From positions 35,188-99,187 of the forward strand of contig JAIXMR010000104.1 of assembly GCA_025677835.1 (NCBI GenBank): a stretch of 64,000 nucleotides of DNA. Reading direction: 5' to 3'. Position 1 is the first letter of the stretch. Each line of letters starts with the position of its first letter. Below the pieces are notes generated by a model. The model saw only the letters and a list, made by a program, of their open reading frames with translations, ran no database searches and was not told where the DNA came from. The translations under genes were made by a program, and so were the position numbers. Shown here one piece after another: positions 12,729 through 23,068 of this stretch. Origin of the DNA: Sporodiniella umbellata (lineage: Eukaryota; Mucoromycota; Mucoromycetes; Mucorales; Rhizopodaceae).

Positions 12729-13769
12729 ACTATCAACCTAATGAAAACTCATATTCCCGAAAAACACCTGTAAATATTTCAACAAAATCCTTTCTCTACA
12801 TTGGTCGTAATCGCCGCTATTTTTTTTTATCAACATACTGTAGAAGCCATTACTTTCGTTAAATAGTGATTTTAATATAGACACACTAATTTAATTTTGA
12901 TTTTGTTTTACTTGTCTTTATTTTTTGACATTTAAGAAGGAATAGAAAATCGTCTGTTTCGTATTGATTATAGTACTTCCCTTAGTCGTGTGAAGTATAT
13001 AAAATTTTTTGGTATATCATCAACAAAACTCTATTTAATAGATGTATTTTTTTCTTATTTTTTTCGATAAAGACTCTGCAGGCGGTTTTGATACACAGTG
13101 CATGACTTTAAAAAACCTAGTAGCCAAGTATATTTTCGATCTTTTTCCTGAAATAGTTGGGGAAATTGTGTACGAACATTAAAAAAAAAAAAAAAAAAAA
13201 AAAAGAGTTCAGAAAAGGGGTTGAATGTGCAAACAGTCTTCGAGTGTATACCCAACAGCTATATGTTTAGACTAAACAATAAAATACATTTCAACTCTAT
13301 TTTTTAGCATCAAGCGGTTTCGTTTTGAAAGAGAATACCCACACTTCTCATATAACGATACTACAATTGGAAATAACCCAAAAACTTGACAAAGAAAAGT
13401 CATCTATGAGTTTGACTACTAAAAACAAAGACTTTTAAAATAAGGGGACATATCTGTGTACTCTCCCTCTTTTTTTGTTTTTTTGAAAAAGAGAAAATAA
13501 TCATTATTGAATTTACACTACACTGCTACTTTTTAGACATTTGAAGAATGTCTGTATACCTCAGGTCCAATAAATTTAATAGGGTCAACACTAAACATTT
13601 AAAACGGAGAAACTACAGGCTTACTACCCCTTTCTATCTTTTTACGCCAGTGATCTATTTATTGCTTAAAGCGTATATGAACCATTTCGATAGCTTGATG
13701 GTACCAGAATACATCTAAAATATTGTGTTCTAAGTAAACAAGATTACTTGCTCCGCTAGAACTACACTA
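12729..13769. other. Intergenic, no gene seen
   Basis: AT-rich with stops in all frames and an A22 run near 13181-13204. It lies between the ends of the convergent 12297 gene and the cysteine-rich gene. Confidence 0.5.
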
Positions 13770-14646
13770 TTAAAAACCAAAGCATAAATCTGCGATGACA
13801 GTTGCATATATAAGAATTAAAGAAAAGGAGTACACTGAGCCATCTGAGACAGACACCTGATAAATTGGCTTTATATCTTTGTCGTCTACTTTTAGTCCAC
13901 TTGGAGGGCTCCCAGCCTGGTCGCACACATAGTATCTAGAGCACGCTTTGGTACAGAGATCTTTGATCGCTCCGTCACTACATGCATTTATACAGGATGA
14001 CTCTTTTCCACGACATTCGGCTACAGAAACAGGCCAATGATAAGGTGGAACAGTTGGTACTTGATTCTATCTATCGATATTAGAGAAAAGAAACAAAGGA
14101 GATAGGTAACCCCTGGTGATTGTTCCACGCATGAATATGTATAAAATTTCCCCTTTATACACGTATATATATATGTATATATATATATTACCTTGCACGT
14201 ACACCCCCAGCCCATAGTATCTGTATTACAAAAACTGCTCAAAGAAAAAACTTTAAACCCTCTTTGCTTTGAATTTTTAGGCTATACCCTTACTTTTTTT
14301 CAGTATTGTTATCGTCACCGCATTGGTCCTATTGTTGCATAAGAATTGATTTGAGTTGAAAAGTTGTAAATTTTTTCCCTTTACTTTGCAGAATAGTAGT
14401 TGGTTGTTACAAACGGTTTGCTTCTCATTACTATTTAGTTGTTTAACGGTCCATGTTGTAACGGGCAAACCGACTAAATCAAGAAAATATGTTAGTTTGA
14501 AGAAGTAGTCTTATATTTTGTCGTATACTATATGGATGGTTAGCAACGTTTCCATTTTCTTCAGGCACTGGGTCAAAATCTATTCCTTTACAGCATACTG
14601 CTTTTATAACGATTAAAGCGGTCAATAGGCAATATATTGTCAACAT
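13770..14646 (-). CDS. Cysteine-rich secreted protein, possibly GPI-anchored, four short exons
   Basis: No single long ORF marks this gene; it appears only when exons are joined. Exon 1 14529-14646 encodes a signal peptide (MLTIYCLLTALIVIKAV); intron 14474-14528 has an ACTAAC branch site and TTTAG acceptor. Exon 2 14385-14473 encodes LPVTTWTVKQL and CNNQLLFC. Exon 3, about 14192-14234, encodes FCNTDTMGWGCTCK. Exon 4 13770-14066 encodes VPPYHWPVSVAECRGK, CINACS, CTKACSRYYVC and a hydrophobic tail ending CFGF. The Cys pattern is that of fungal extracellular domains; no family is named with confidence. The hydrophobic C-terminus suggests a GPI anchor. Exon 3 has one T too many (run of five) to join exon 2 in phase, so there is a base error, a non-canonical splice or a disabled allele. 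Confidence 0.68.
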
Positions 14647-15648
14647 GCAAAAAAAAAAAAAAGAAGGACAAACGAACAAAGAAGAGTAAAGAAAAAAAAG
14701 AGCTGTATTTTTTTTAGGTTAAATGGGACATAAATACTCGTGTAAGCTATTGATTTTAAATGGGAGAGCATTTCTTTTCTATTTCATGTAATAGTCGTTT
14801 TGTAAATACACAATGCTCCTTTTACCTCCTTCTCTTTACCACAAGGTCTGTTAGACATATATTGATTATTGTTTATTGACTTTAGCTTTTTTTTTAAAAA
14901 AAAAATAATAACAGCTAAACTAAAGCTCTTCGTCAATTGAGCATTTCGACCCAGCCCCTTAGACAAAACATACAGGTGTGTACATATAGATAAACGAAAT
15001 CGAAACTGTGAATCATTTGACAGTAGAGATTTCCAGGGATATGAAGACCATAGGTCGTTTCCGCGCCATATTTTCAGACTAGGTAGTCATCCTTTGTCGC
15101 CCTGTCAAGATGGGACAAATTTCCCCACCTTTTGGCCAGTGCACCCATTCTCGACCAAGCCACCAAATTATTGAGACCATACAAATGACTGCTTATCGTT
15201 AAGTGGTATGTCCGATCCGTTTCGGCAAGAGTAAATCTCAAATGGACAAGTGAGGATAAGTGCCAAATAGACCCTCACATAACCTACTCTTTCTTTTTCC
15301 CGGCCCTATTAGGTAATATATTTGGATGCATGGAAGAGAGAAGTATTACAAAGCGAAATATGTACACCATGAAGAAGTGAAAGTAATGTAGAGCAGATAA
15401 ACGGATGGATGGATAAAAAAAAACGAACCCGATAGACCCTCAAAAAAAAAAAGAACAAGAGCTGCATATTTGAACGATTCTACCAAAAATGTAAATCTAA
15501 TTTGGAACAACAATTTTCAACAATCGATCTTCTTCAGGGGAGGCACAACGAAACTATATGCCCTGTATACTTCTCTCTTCCTTTTTCCAGGCTTATTTGC
15601 TTAAAATAGAAACTAACAAACAAATTTGCAGGTTTTAATTGAATAGAC
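14647..15648. other. Divergent intergenic region upstream of eL6
   Basis: Shared 5' region of the cysteine-rich gene (minus) and the eL6 gene (plus). It contains a T9A9 palindrome at 14887-14904 and two copies of an 11-base motif about 370 and 210 bases before the eL6 ATG. A pyrimidine-rich stretch ending TTTTTCCAG at about 15582-15590 could be the acceptor of a 5'UTR intron. Confidence 0.5.
15267..15442 (+). promoter_or_regulatory. Repeated ATAGACCCTCA motif upstream of eL6
   Basis: The 11-mer ATAGACCCTCA occurs exactly at 15267-15277 and again, same orientation, at 15432-15442, both within 400 bases of the ribosomal protein start. The core resembles the CCCT-containing boxes found in many fungal ribosomal protein promoters, but binding is inferred from position and repetition only. 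Confidence 0.35.
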
Positions 15649-16467
15649 ATGGCTCACGCTCCCAGAAATTCCGTCCTTGTTCCCGGTGTCAACCGTTACA
15701 GTCGCTCCGCTGCTTACTCCAAGAAGGCTATGCACAAGCGTCAAAAGACCAACGTTGCTTCTCCTGCCAAGCAAGCCGCTACTGAAAAGTCTGTTGAAGT
15801 TAAAGGTGCTAAGAACGGTGGTAAGCGTACTGTTCCTGCCCAAAAGGCTTCTCGCTTCTATCCCGCTGAAGATATTTCTCAACCCAAGGTTGGTCGCAAG
15901 ACTACCAAGAAGACCGCTCTTCGTTCCACCATCACTCCCGGTACTGTTGCCATCCTTTTGGCCGGTCGTTACCGCGGTAAGCGTGTTGTAGTATTGAAGC
16001 AATTGGATTCTGGCCTTTTGCTCATCTCTGGTCCCTTCAAGGTCAATGGTGTCCCCCTCCGTCGCGTCAACCAAGCTTATGTTATCGCTACTTCCACCAA
16101 GCTCGATATCTCCTCTGTCAAGGTAATAGTTTAGATCATAGCTTTAGAATGTTAAAACTTACTTTGCTTTTAGATTGATGAAAAGTTCAACGATGCTTAC
16201 TTCAAGAAGTCTGCTAAGGCTGATAAGGCTTTCCTTGAAGGTGAACAAGTACGTATAGGAGCTATACCGCCTTATTGAAAGAAACTAAATGCGAAATCTT
16301 TTTTTTTATAGAAGAAGGCTGCTTTCCCTGAATCCAAGGCTGCCGATCAAAAGGCCCTTGATAAGGAAATCCTCGCTGTTGCCGCTAAGGATGCCCACCT
16401 CGTCGCTTACTTGAAGTCTTCCTTCAGCCTCCGCAAGGGTCAATTCCCTCACGACATGAAGTTCTAA
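15649..16467 (+). CDS. RPL6: 60S ribosomal protein eL6
   Basis: Component of the large cytosolic ribosomal subunit. Three exons: 15649-16122, 16174-16248, 16312-16467 (234 aa). A basic N-terminal extension is followed by the KOW-like eL6 core: [72 protein letters not shown]. The C-terminus [13 protein letters not shown] is characteristic. Codon use is far more biased than in neighbouring genes (C-ending codons such as GGTCGT, AAG, GTC), typical of a highly expressed gene. The long antisense and +1 ORFs over exon 1 come from this codon bias and are not genes. Confidence 0.97.
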
Positions 16468-16791
16468 ACTCAGTATAGAAACTTGGAAACATGGTTCATG
16501 ACACAATTTAATAAAAAAAAAGCGGGAACAATAAAAACAGATCTTTTACTTTTTGTTTAAAGAAGCAAGATGAAAAGCCTTGATCCTATTTTGGAAGTAA
16601 TCTATTGTTGAAATAGTCAGCTTACAAAGAAAAGGAGGGAGGAAATCAGGAGCATACACATATATAAATATCAAATAAATATATTTATAAATATACATAT
16701 ATGTCTGTTATGTTTGATGCTAGGGCAGTACGATATAAATTTGACCAATTTGAAATCATACCTTTTCTTCTCTTTTCTCCTTAGTCGCATT
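16468..16791. other. Intergenic between eL6 and the NCLX-like exchanger
   Basis: Short AT-rich spacer with a TATAAATA-rich stretch at about 16660-16700. Nothing coding was seen. Confidence 0.5.
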
Positions 16792-19700
16792 ATGAGAAGC
16801 GAACGACTCTACTTTTTCATTGGCTGTATTGCCTTTGCTCTAACTGTCGGCACATCTATAATGATATCTAAAAGGCCAACAAAAGACACATTTTCGACAC
16901 TATCCCTTGTAAAACAAAATCGATCCTCTCGAAGAGCACTGACTGACTGCGTTTATAGTATTGTACAGATATCGAATCACAACTCAATCAGTGTGACTTT
17001 GTTCAATCAGCCTGCCATGGGCCTACTGGTGTATATTTGAAGCTATACTACTGTTTGAGCGTTTGGAAGAAAATAATGGCACTTTTTCTTGTAAGTCAGT
17101 CATTTTCTTTTTATATTCCTGCTCAAACTACACCTGCTGAAATACGCTTTTCTTTGTGTACTAGCTGTTGTTTTTGTTAATGCTTTTTGGCGCTATTAGC
17201 ATAGTTGCTTCGGACTTCTTTTGTAAAGAAAAAATATGTTTCATTTCGTTTATCCTCTTACCCCATTTCTTAGGCCCCAACTTGCAAACAATATCCTCAA
17301 AACTTGAGCTGTCTGAGAGCATTGTAAGTCGTTTATCTTCTCCCTCTCTTATCACTTATTTTTCCAAACGAGAAAGACGACATTAAGCTAATTGCTATTT
17401 TAGGCAGGAATTACAATCCTGGCCTTTGGTAATGGAAGCCCTGATTTATTTAGTACATTTAGGTTTGTTAAAAAAAAAAGAAGTATATACTTACGTTCGC
17501 TTTAAACACAATACCCATTTAGTGCTATGGAGTCTGGTGCAGGCTCATTGGCAATAGGCGAGTTAATTGGAGCAGCGTTTTTTATTGTGGCCATAGTATC
17601 TGGCTGTATGGGCATTATCCAACCTTTTCAATCTCAACGTGTAACATTCATGCGCGATGCCAACTACCTGTTGGGTGCAACCATTATTATGGCCTGGATT
17701 GTTTACAAACAACAGATACACTGGTATCATGGCGTCATTTTGATTGCTTATCATTTAAGCTATGTTTGTTTGGTGGTTTTCAGTGCATACACTAGTCACG
17801 GCAATGACGAAAGATCGTCGGATGAACAAAAAGCAGTACATGAAATAAATGTTGCCGATGAAACAACCTGTCTACTACCGGAAGAACCGATTATAAAATC
17901 AAATAAATGTAAGGCCTCAAATTTTACCGCTTGTTAACTTATTTCCTTCTATAGACGAAAAGCCCCCTAAACTACAGATACCCACAAAAAGACTTTCATC
18001 ATATCCTAATATTTCAGAGTCTCATATACAGTATTTAGGGTACAACAGTAGAACAGTAAGTTCGGTAGGAACATCTCCAATATCGCCTATTCTTGTATCA
18101 CAATTTGCAGGAAACTTACCACGAACAAGCAGCTCACACTCCACTAAAACCTACAGACGCTCAATCTCGCCAAAAATTGGGTTTAGGACATCTTTATTTG
18201 GCGCCATTGAAGTAAAAAAAAAATAGAAGTCAATGTCTGTTTTTTAGGACCATACTAACTTTTTTTTCGCTTTATTTTAGTTTCAGGAACAGGTTAGCAT
18301 AATGAAAAGAGCTCTGAGTTCACAAATGGTTTCTCCGTCTATTCATCATTTACGACAAACATCAATGCCTGATTCATGCTGGAGAAACCTAAACTATAGC
18401 AATTATGGAAACAGTTTACGCTCGCACTCTCTTGGCGTTCAAGATTACTTTACGTTTCTTTCTGATCAATCAGCTGTAGATAATAGTGCGCCTCAAATTT
18501 CAAAAAGCTCCTTAGAGCTTACGATTCCTGAGATTAGACTTGCACCTCCAACCAACTATAGACAAAGTATGGAAGAGCTTGAATGTCAAAAAACGTCCAG
18601 TTACGTTCCCCGACAATCAGCTAGGGACTCTATTTATTTATCCTGCGAGCAGCTTTCCGAAGGAGAAACCTTTTTTACTTCATCTCAAAATTGTAACGAT
18701 ATAATAAGTCCTACTACACCTTTATTTAGTCAGCATTCTGGAGCTTTTTTGACTGCAAATCAAACTAGTTTCTCTTTGAGGCATTGCGGAGCAATGCAAA
18801 AAGAGGATAGTTTGCTAAATATTCTATTCCCTACACTTCAAGGTTTTCGCGAAAAATCCACATTTTCTAAAGTAAACGCCGTCATTGCAGCACCATTAGT
18901 ACTAGTCTTTACTCTCACACTACCTGTGGTTGAATTAGAAGACAATACAATCGATATTGTTTTAAGCGATGAAACAAATGATGCTCAGCAAAATTCACCC
19001 GTTTTAGCTGTTGGAAGCTATCTCTCTATACCTTACCTAGAGAACGAAACAAAACCCACCATAACTACTGATAAAACGAAAGTAAAACTAAAATGGGATC
19101 GTCAGCTGTTATCTATACAATCTGTGTTTAGTTTGGTCTTCACTTCTAGTTTAGCCGTTGGTAACTTTATATGACTATACAAAACAGACCAGAAACTAAC
19201 ATAATACTTTGTGCTATTTGATTTCTTTTTTTTTTGTGTATAAAACAGTTAATGATGCCATTCGTCCCTCTTGGATCTATTTAGCAATTTGTATCGGAAT
19301 CGCCTTTTCTTTGTTTGTTCTAAAATTTACAAAAACTAATGAAGCCCCAAGCTGGTTTTGGATGACGTCGTTTGTTGGACTTTTTGTTGCTCTCAACTGG
19401 ATATTTTTGTTAGCAAATCAAGTTGTAGCATTGTTGCAAGCCATAGGAAAGGTTTTCTTAATTAGTGACTCTATTATGGGGATTACAGTTTTTGCGTTTG
19501 TAAATAGATACAAGAAGCAACCAGCTACAAGTACCATGTCATTTATTATTATTAACTCTATGTTTAGGGCAATAGTGCAGGTGATTTGGTAGCAAACACA
19601 GCTATAGCAAAGGTAATCCAATTACAAAACTGAAAAAAAAGCTGTGTTTAACCCTATTTTTCAAAGCTTGGATTCCCCACTATGGCTATATCAGCCTGTT

Positions 19701-20068
19701 ATGCTGGACCTTTACTAAGTAATAACTATACACATGTTGTTTGACCTTTTTTTTACTGTATGCTCATATGTTTCTCTCTATGTACCAAAAAAAAAAAAAA
19801 AAAAAAAAAAAAAACAGATATGGTGTTAGGAGTCGGCATATCGTCCACTTATCAAATTTGGAAATCTGGAAAGCCATACAAATTAAACATCGCCTCCTCT
19901 ATACTGGTTGCACTAACGGGACTAGTAGTGGTTCTTGTAAGCACCATAATTGCCGTCAATATGAATGGTTACCGAATTACGCGACATTTAGGGGTGTGGA
20001 TGATTTCAGTTTACTTGTGTTGTATAGTCATCAGTTTACTGCTGGAATTTAAGCTGATTGGCTATTGA
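16792..20068 (+). CDS. NCLX-type cation/Ca2+ exchanger (CaCA superfamily, SLC8B1-like), 12 exons
   Basis: Membrane cation/Ca exchanger of the CCX/NCLX branch, which includes mitochondrial and vacuolar or ER exchangers; location here is not determined. Exons: 16792-16950, 16992-17090, 17165-17222, 17274-17323, 17404-17462, 17523-17908, 17955-18211, 18281-19160, 19249-19499, 19568-19612, 19667-19718, 19818-20068 (848 aa, phase consistent throughout). The CDFV...C...YLKLYYC N-terminal motif matches the family. Alpha-1 repeat: AGITILAFGNGSPDLFSTF, then ESGAGSLAIGELIGAAFFIV. Alpha-2 repeat: GITVFAFGNSAGDLVANTAI, then LGFPTMAISACYAGPLL. Between the halves is a long Ser-rich hydrophilic loop (roughly residues 235-520), a likely regulatory site. 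The last intron has a long A run immediately before its CAG acceptor. Confidence 0.93.
19788..19817 (+). repeat. Poly-A tract at the 3' splice site of the exchanger's last intron
   Basis: An uninterrupted run of about 26 A runs into CAG at 19815-19817, where the frame requires the acceptor. A purine run replaces the pyrimidine tract expected before a 3' splice site. Confidence 0.75.
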
Positions 20069-20708
20069 TTCATATACATGATATTACAAATAAAAAATAC
20101 CTGATTTCATCTTTTGTTGGGACTTTTTGTGACCAACACCAAAGAAAAATAGTATTTGCAAATCCATGAAGCCACGATTTAAAGGCTATAGTACTTTGAA
20201 TAGTAGCAATAGACAGCCCTATAAAAGTAACATCAAACCTTATAACACATATATGCAACAGTTTTCATTAAAAACAAGCTTTTGCTTTAATAAACAGTCA
20301 ATGTGTACTCCCGTTATCTATAGAAAAGGCCATATAAATAAAAAAAAAAGCACATATTCGTACTTAACGGGATAAAAAAAGGGGGTGGAGTGCTTGCCTT
20401 AATAGCCAAAGTTTCCTATTAATGAGATATACCTTAAATGAATATACCTCTCCACTATACGTAGCTACGATTAGCATTCTTTGAAAGCAGTGTTTACATA
20501 AAGCAGGCTCCTGAAATTTAAAACTTCAATAGACTTTGCCTCCGCACAAGCTATCATATTGTACTTTACAGCTGTACTTGACACCGCACGCTTGCAACAC
20601 AATATGTGATCAAGCCAATGTTAACCTTTATAATAAACAGTCACGCAAATGACGTTTTTTAGATTTCTATTGGTTTTCACTTTTCTTTTCTATTGTTGTT
20701 TGGAGAGA
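20069..20708. other. Intergenic, no gene seen
   Basis: AT-rich gap between two plus-strand genes. A short open frame at 20166-20375 has no protein-like features. The open frame upstream of the CPSF30 ATG (20649-20708) is a Phe/Leu-rich translation and was not taken as coding. Confidence 0.5.
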
Positions 20709-21622
20709 ATGCTGGTCTCGCCTTTATTTAACGTAAATCAGGGAGCGATCACATTCGACTTTGAGGAGTTCATCAAAAATGAATTAGGGCTGAAGTTGGA
20801 GGACCAAGTCAAAAAAGAAGGCAGGTCCCTATTTTTTTTGTAAACAAATGAAAGCTGATCAAATCTTTTAGACGATCCCATCTGTAAATACTTTCTGAAA
20901 GGCACATGCACCAAAGGATATAACTGTCAGTTTAAACATAAGGGCTACGATAGAGACAAATCGGTTGTCTGCAAACATTGGCTTCGAGGTTTATGTAAAA
21001 AAGGCGATGCATGTGAATTTTTGCATGTATTTAACATGAAAAAGATGCCAGAATGCTGGTTTTACTCCAAGTATGGAGAGTGCTGTAATGGAGATGAATG
21101 TATGTATCTTCACATCGATCCAGAAAGTAAACAAAAGGAATGTCCATGGTATGCCAGAGGGTTTTGTAAACATGGTAATGTAGAGAACAGCTAATCCCAA
21201 GCTTATAACTAACCCATTTGTAAAACATAGGGCCTAACTGTCGTAACAAACACGTGAGGAAATTAGTCTGTCAAAACTACCTGACAGGCTTTTGTCCCGA
21301 TGGCCTTAATTGTCCTAATGGGCATCCTAAGTATGAGCTACCTGTAATGTATACCTTGCCGCCCGAAATAGAACAGCAGCAACAAAAAACACACCAAGCA
21401 CCACCCCCTCAACAGCAACAGCAACAGCAACAGCAACAACAGCCATATCATAATCAGCAGCAACCCCCTTATCAACAACAAAACCGAAACTTCCACGACA
21501 ACAATAACAGATCGCAGCAGGGTACTTTCAGGCGACTAGAAGATGTGACTTGCTTTAAATGTGGACAACAAGGTCACTATGCAAATCGCTGTACACAAGG
21601 TCGAATGAGACAACAAAACTAA
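20709..21622 (+). CDS. YTH1: CPSF30/Yth1: CCCH zinc-finger polyadenylation factor
   Basis: Subunit of the cleavage and polyadenylation factor that binds the poly(A) signal region of pre-mRNA. Three exons: 20709-20820, 20872-21174, 21231-21622 (268 aa). N-terminal FDFEEFIKNELG is followed by five CCCH fingers: CKYFLKGTCTKGYNCQFKH, CKHWLRGLCKKGDACEFLH, CWFYSKYGECCNGDECMYLH, CPWYARGFCKHGPNCRNKH and CQNYLTGFCPDGLNCPNGH. A poly-Gln region (CAG/CAA codons, about 21377-21440) follows, then a CCHC zinc knuckle CFKCGQQGHYANRC as in metazoan CPSF4. Intron 1 joins in frame only if it starts with GC (AAG/GCAGGT at 20821) rather than GT. The start Met is the first in a convincing coding context. Confidence 0.94.
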
Positions 21623-22049
21623 AAGACTTTTTTGCTTTTTTATATTCTTTTTTTTTTTTTTTTTTGCAGCAACTATATGTAAAAGGATCTTCTATAAATC
21701 GAGCCTTACTAAAACAGATAAACATATGTGTAAGCTACTTATTTCTACCTTATTTTACACTTATAAAAAAGACGTTTTTAAGAGGGAGCTACTCAAACCA
21801 CTTGTTCTTTGAGCAAGACTATCAATGAAAAAAAAGGTAGTCTGTAGATTTTTTTTGCCTCTCCGACAATTTCTGCTTTACACTTTTTCACAAAGACACT
21901 CTATTTTTTTCTTTACATTAAAAAGACCATATAATGTTATGAGAAAAGAAACTCTCACAGAATCCATATTCGTATTTTTTTTTTTTTGCTAAAACAAAAC
22001 CAATTCAATTTCAGACGATGTGAGTTTTTATGCAAAAAAAAAGTACACT
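21623..22049. other. Convergent intergenic region (CPSF30 / prohibitin-2)
   Basis: Shared 3' flank of two convergent genes, containing T16 at about 21650-21665 and further T runs. No gene was seen. Confidence 0.5.
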
Positions 22050-23068
22050 TTATTTGTTTTCAGTAACAGGAGCAGACTCTTGACTAGAGTTGATATTGAG
22101 GAGCAAGGTATCAGAGTCAAGCATGACCTTATTGTGAGAGTGAGAGATCATGGTGGAAATTTCTCGGGCAGCTTCAATACGCTTCAATTGAAGGAATCCA
22201 GGTTGATTTTTGATGGCTTCACCAATCAATTCTGCAGATTTAGCTTCACCTTGAGCTCTAACAATAATCGATTGCTTTTCCTGTCTAGCTTTATCTACAA
22301 TGAAGGCAGCACGTTGAGCTTCTTGTTGAGCGATTTGCTTAGCTTCAACAGCGCTTTCGAAGACAGGTGAGAATCCAACATGTGTGATAGATACATCGTC
22401 CAAAACTATGTTGAAACGAAGGGCGCGACGAACAAGGTTTTCACGTACAAGACGGGAAACGCGTTCACGCTGAGTGATCAATTGAGAGGCAGTGAACTGA
22501 GCAACAACTGACTTGAGTACTTCATTTACGACGGAAGGCAAAACGCGCTCATCGTAATCTTGACCCAATGTACGGTAGACAGTTGCAAGTTGATCTACAC
22601 GGGGCTTTGAAAGCACACGACATGTAATGTTTACCATTTGCAAATCTTGTAACAAAAAGAAGGTCATTAACGTCTTTTACTTCTTGCAGAATCTCTGTAT
22701 TACCTTTAGTACCAGTCAAAGAAGCAATGTTGCGGGGCTTAGCACGAACATCGTAGATAACGGGTGTTTCAAACCAAGGAATCACAAAGTGAGTACCTTC
22801 GTTATATACAGTGTTTTGAACACCAAAAAGACGAGTGTATTTAATAGCTCTGTGACCACCATCAACTAAAGCCACCGGCTAAATTAGTCGAAGTTTCTAT
22901 AAAACACTAAATGTTATGGCTTTTACCGTTAAAGAGAGCAGCGTTAACACCGTAACCCAAACCACCTAAGACGATGAGAGCTCCAGCAGCAGATCCAGCA
23001 CCTTTTCCGGAACCCTTAGGGAACATGCCCCCCAATCGTTGTGCTGCTTGTTTAGCTTGCTGTGCCAT
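22050..23068 (-). CDS. PHB2: Prohibitin-2 (mitochondrial inner-membrane scaffold)
   Basis: Forms ring complexes with prohibitin-1 in the inner mitochondrial membrane and stabilises respiratory and protease complexes. Exons (minus): 22927-23068, 22704-22865, 22050-22645 (299 aa). An N-terminal glycine-rich membrane anchor (AGALIVLGGLGYGVNAALFN) is followed by the PHB/SPFH domain: DGGHRAIKYTRLFGVQ, HFVIPWFETPVIYDVRAKPR, DLQMVNITCRVLSKP, LGQDYDERVLPSVVNEVLKS, ASQLITQRERVS, then a coiled coil VEAKQIAQQEAQRAAFIVDK. DLQMVN, VLDDVSITHV and the basic N-terminus point to PHB2 rather than PHB1. Confidence 0.96.

Noticed and set aside
15613..16074. Long antisense and +1 frames over eL6 exon 1
   Set aside because: They arise from the strongly biased codons of the ribosomal gene. 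Their proteins are simple-composition shadows and no splice or start signals support them.
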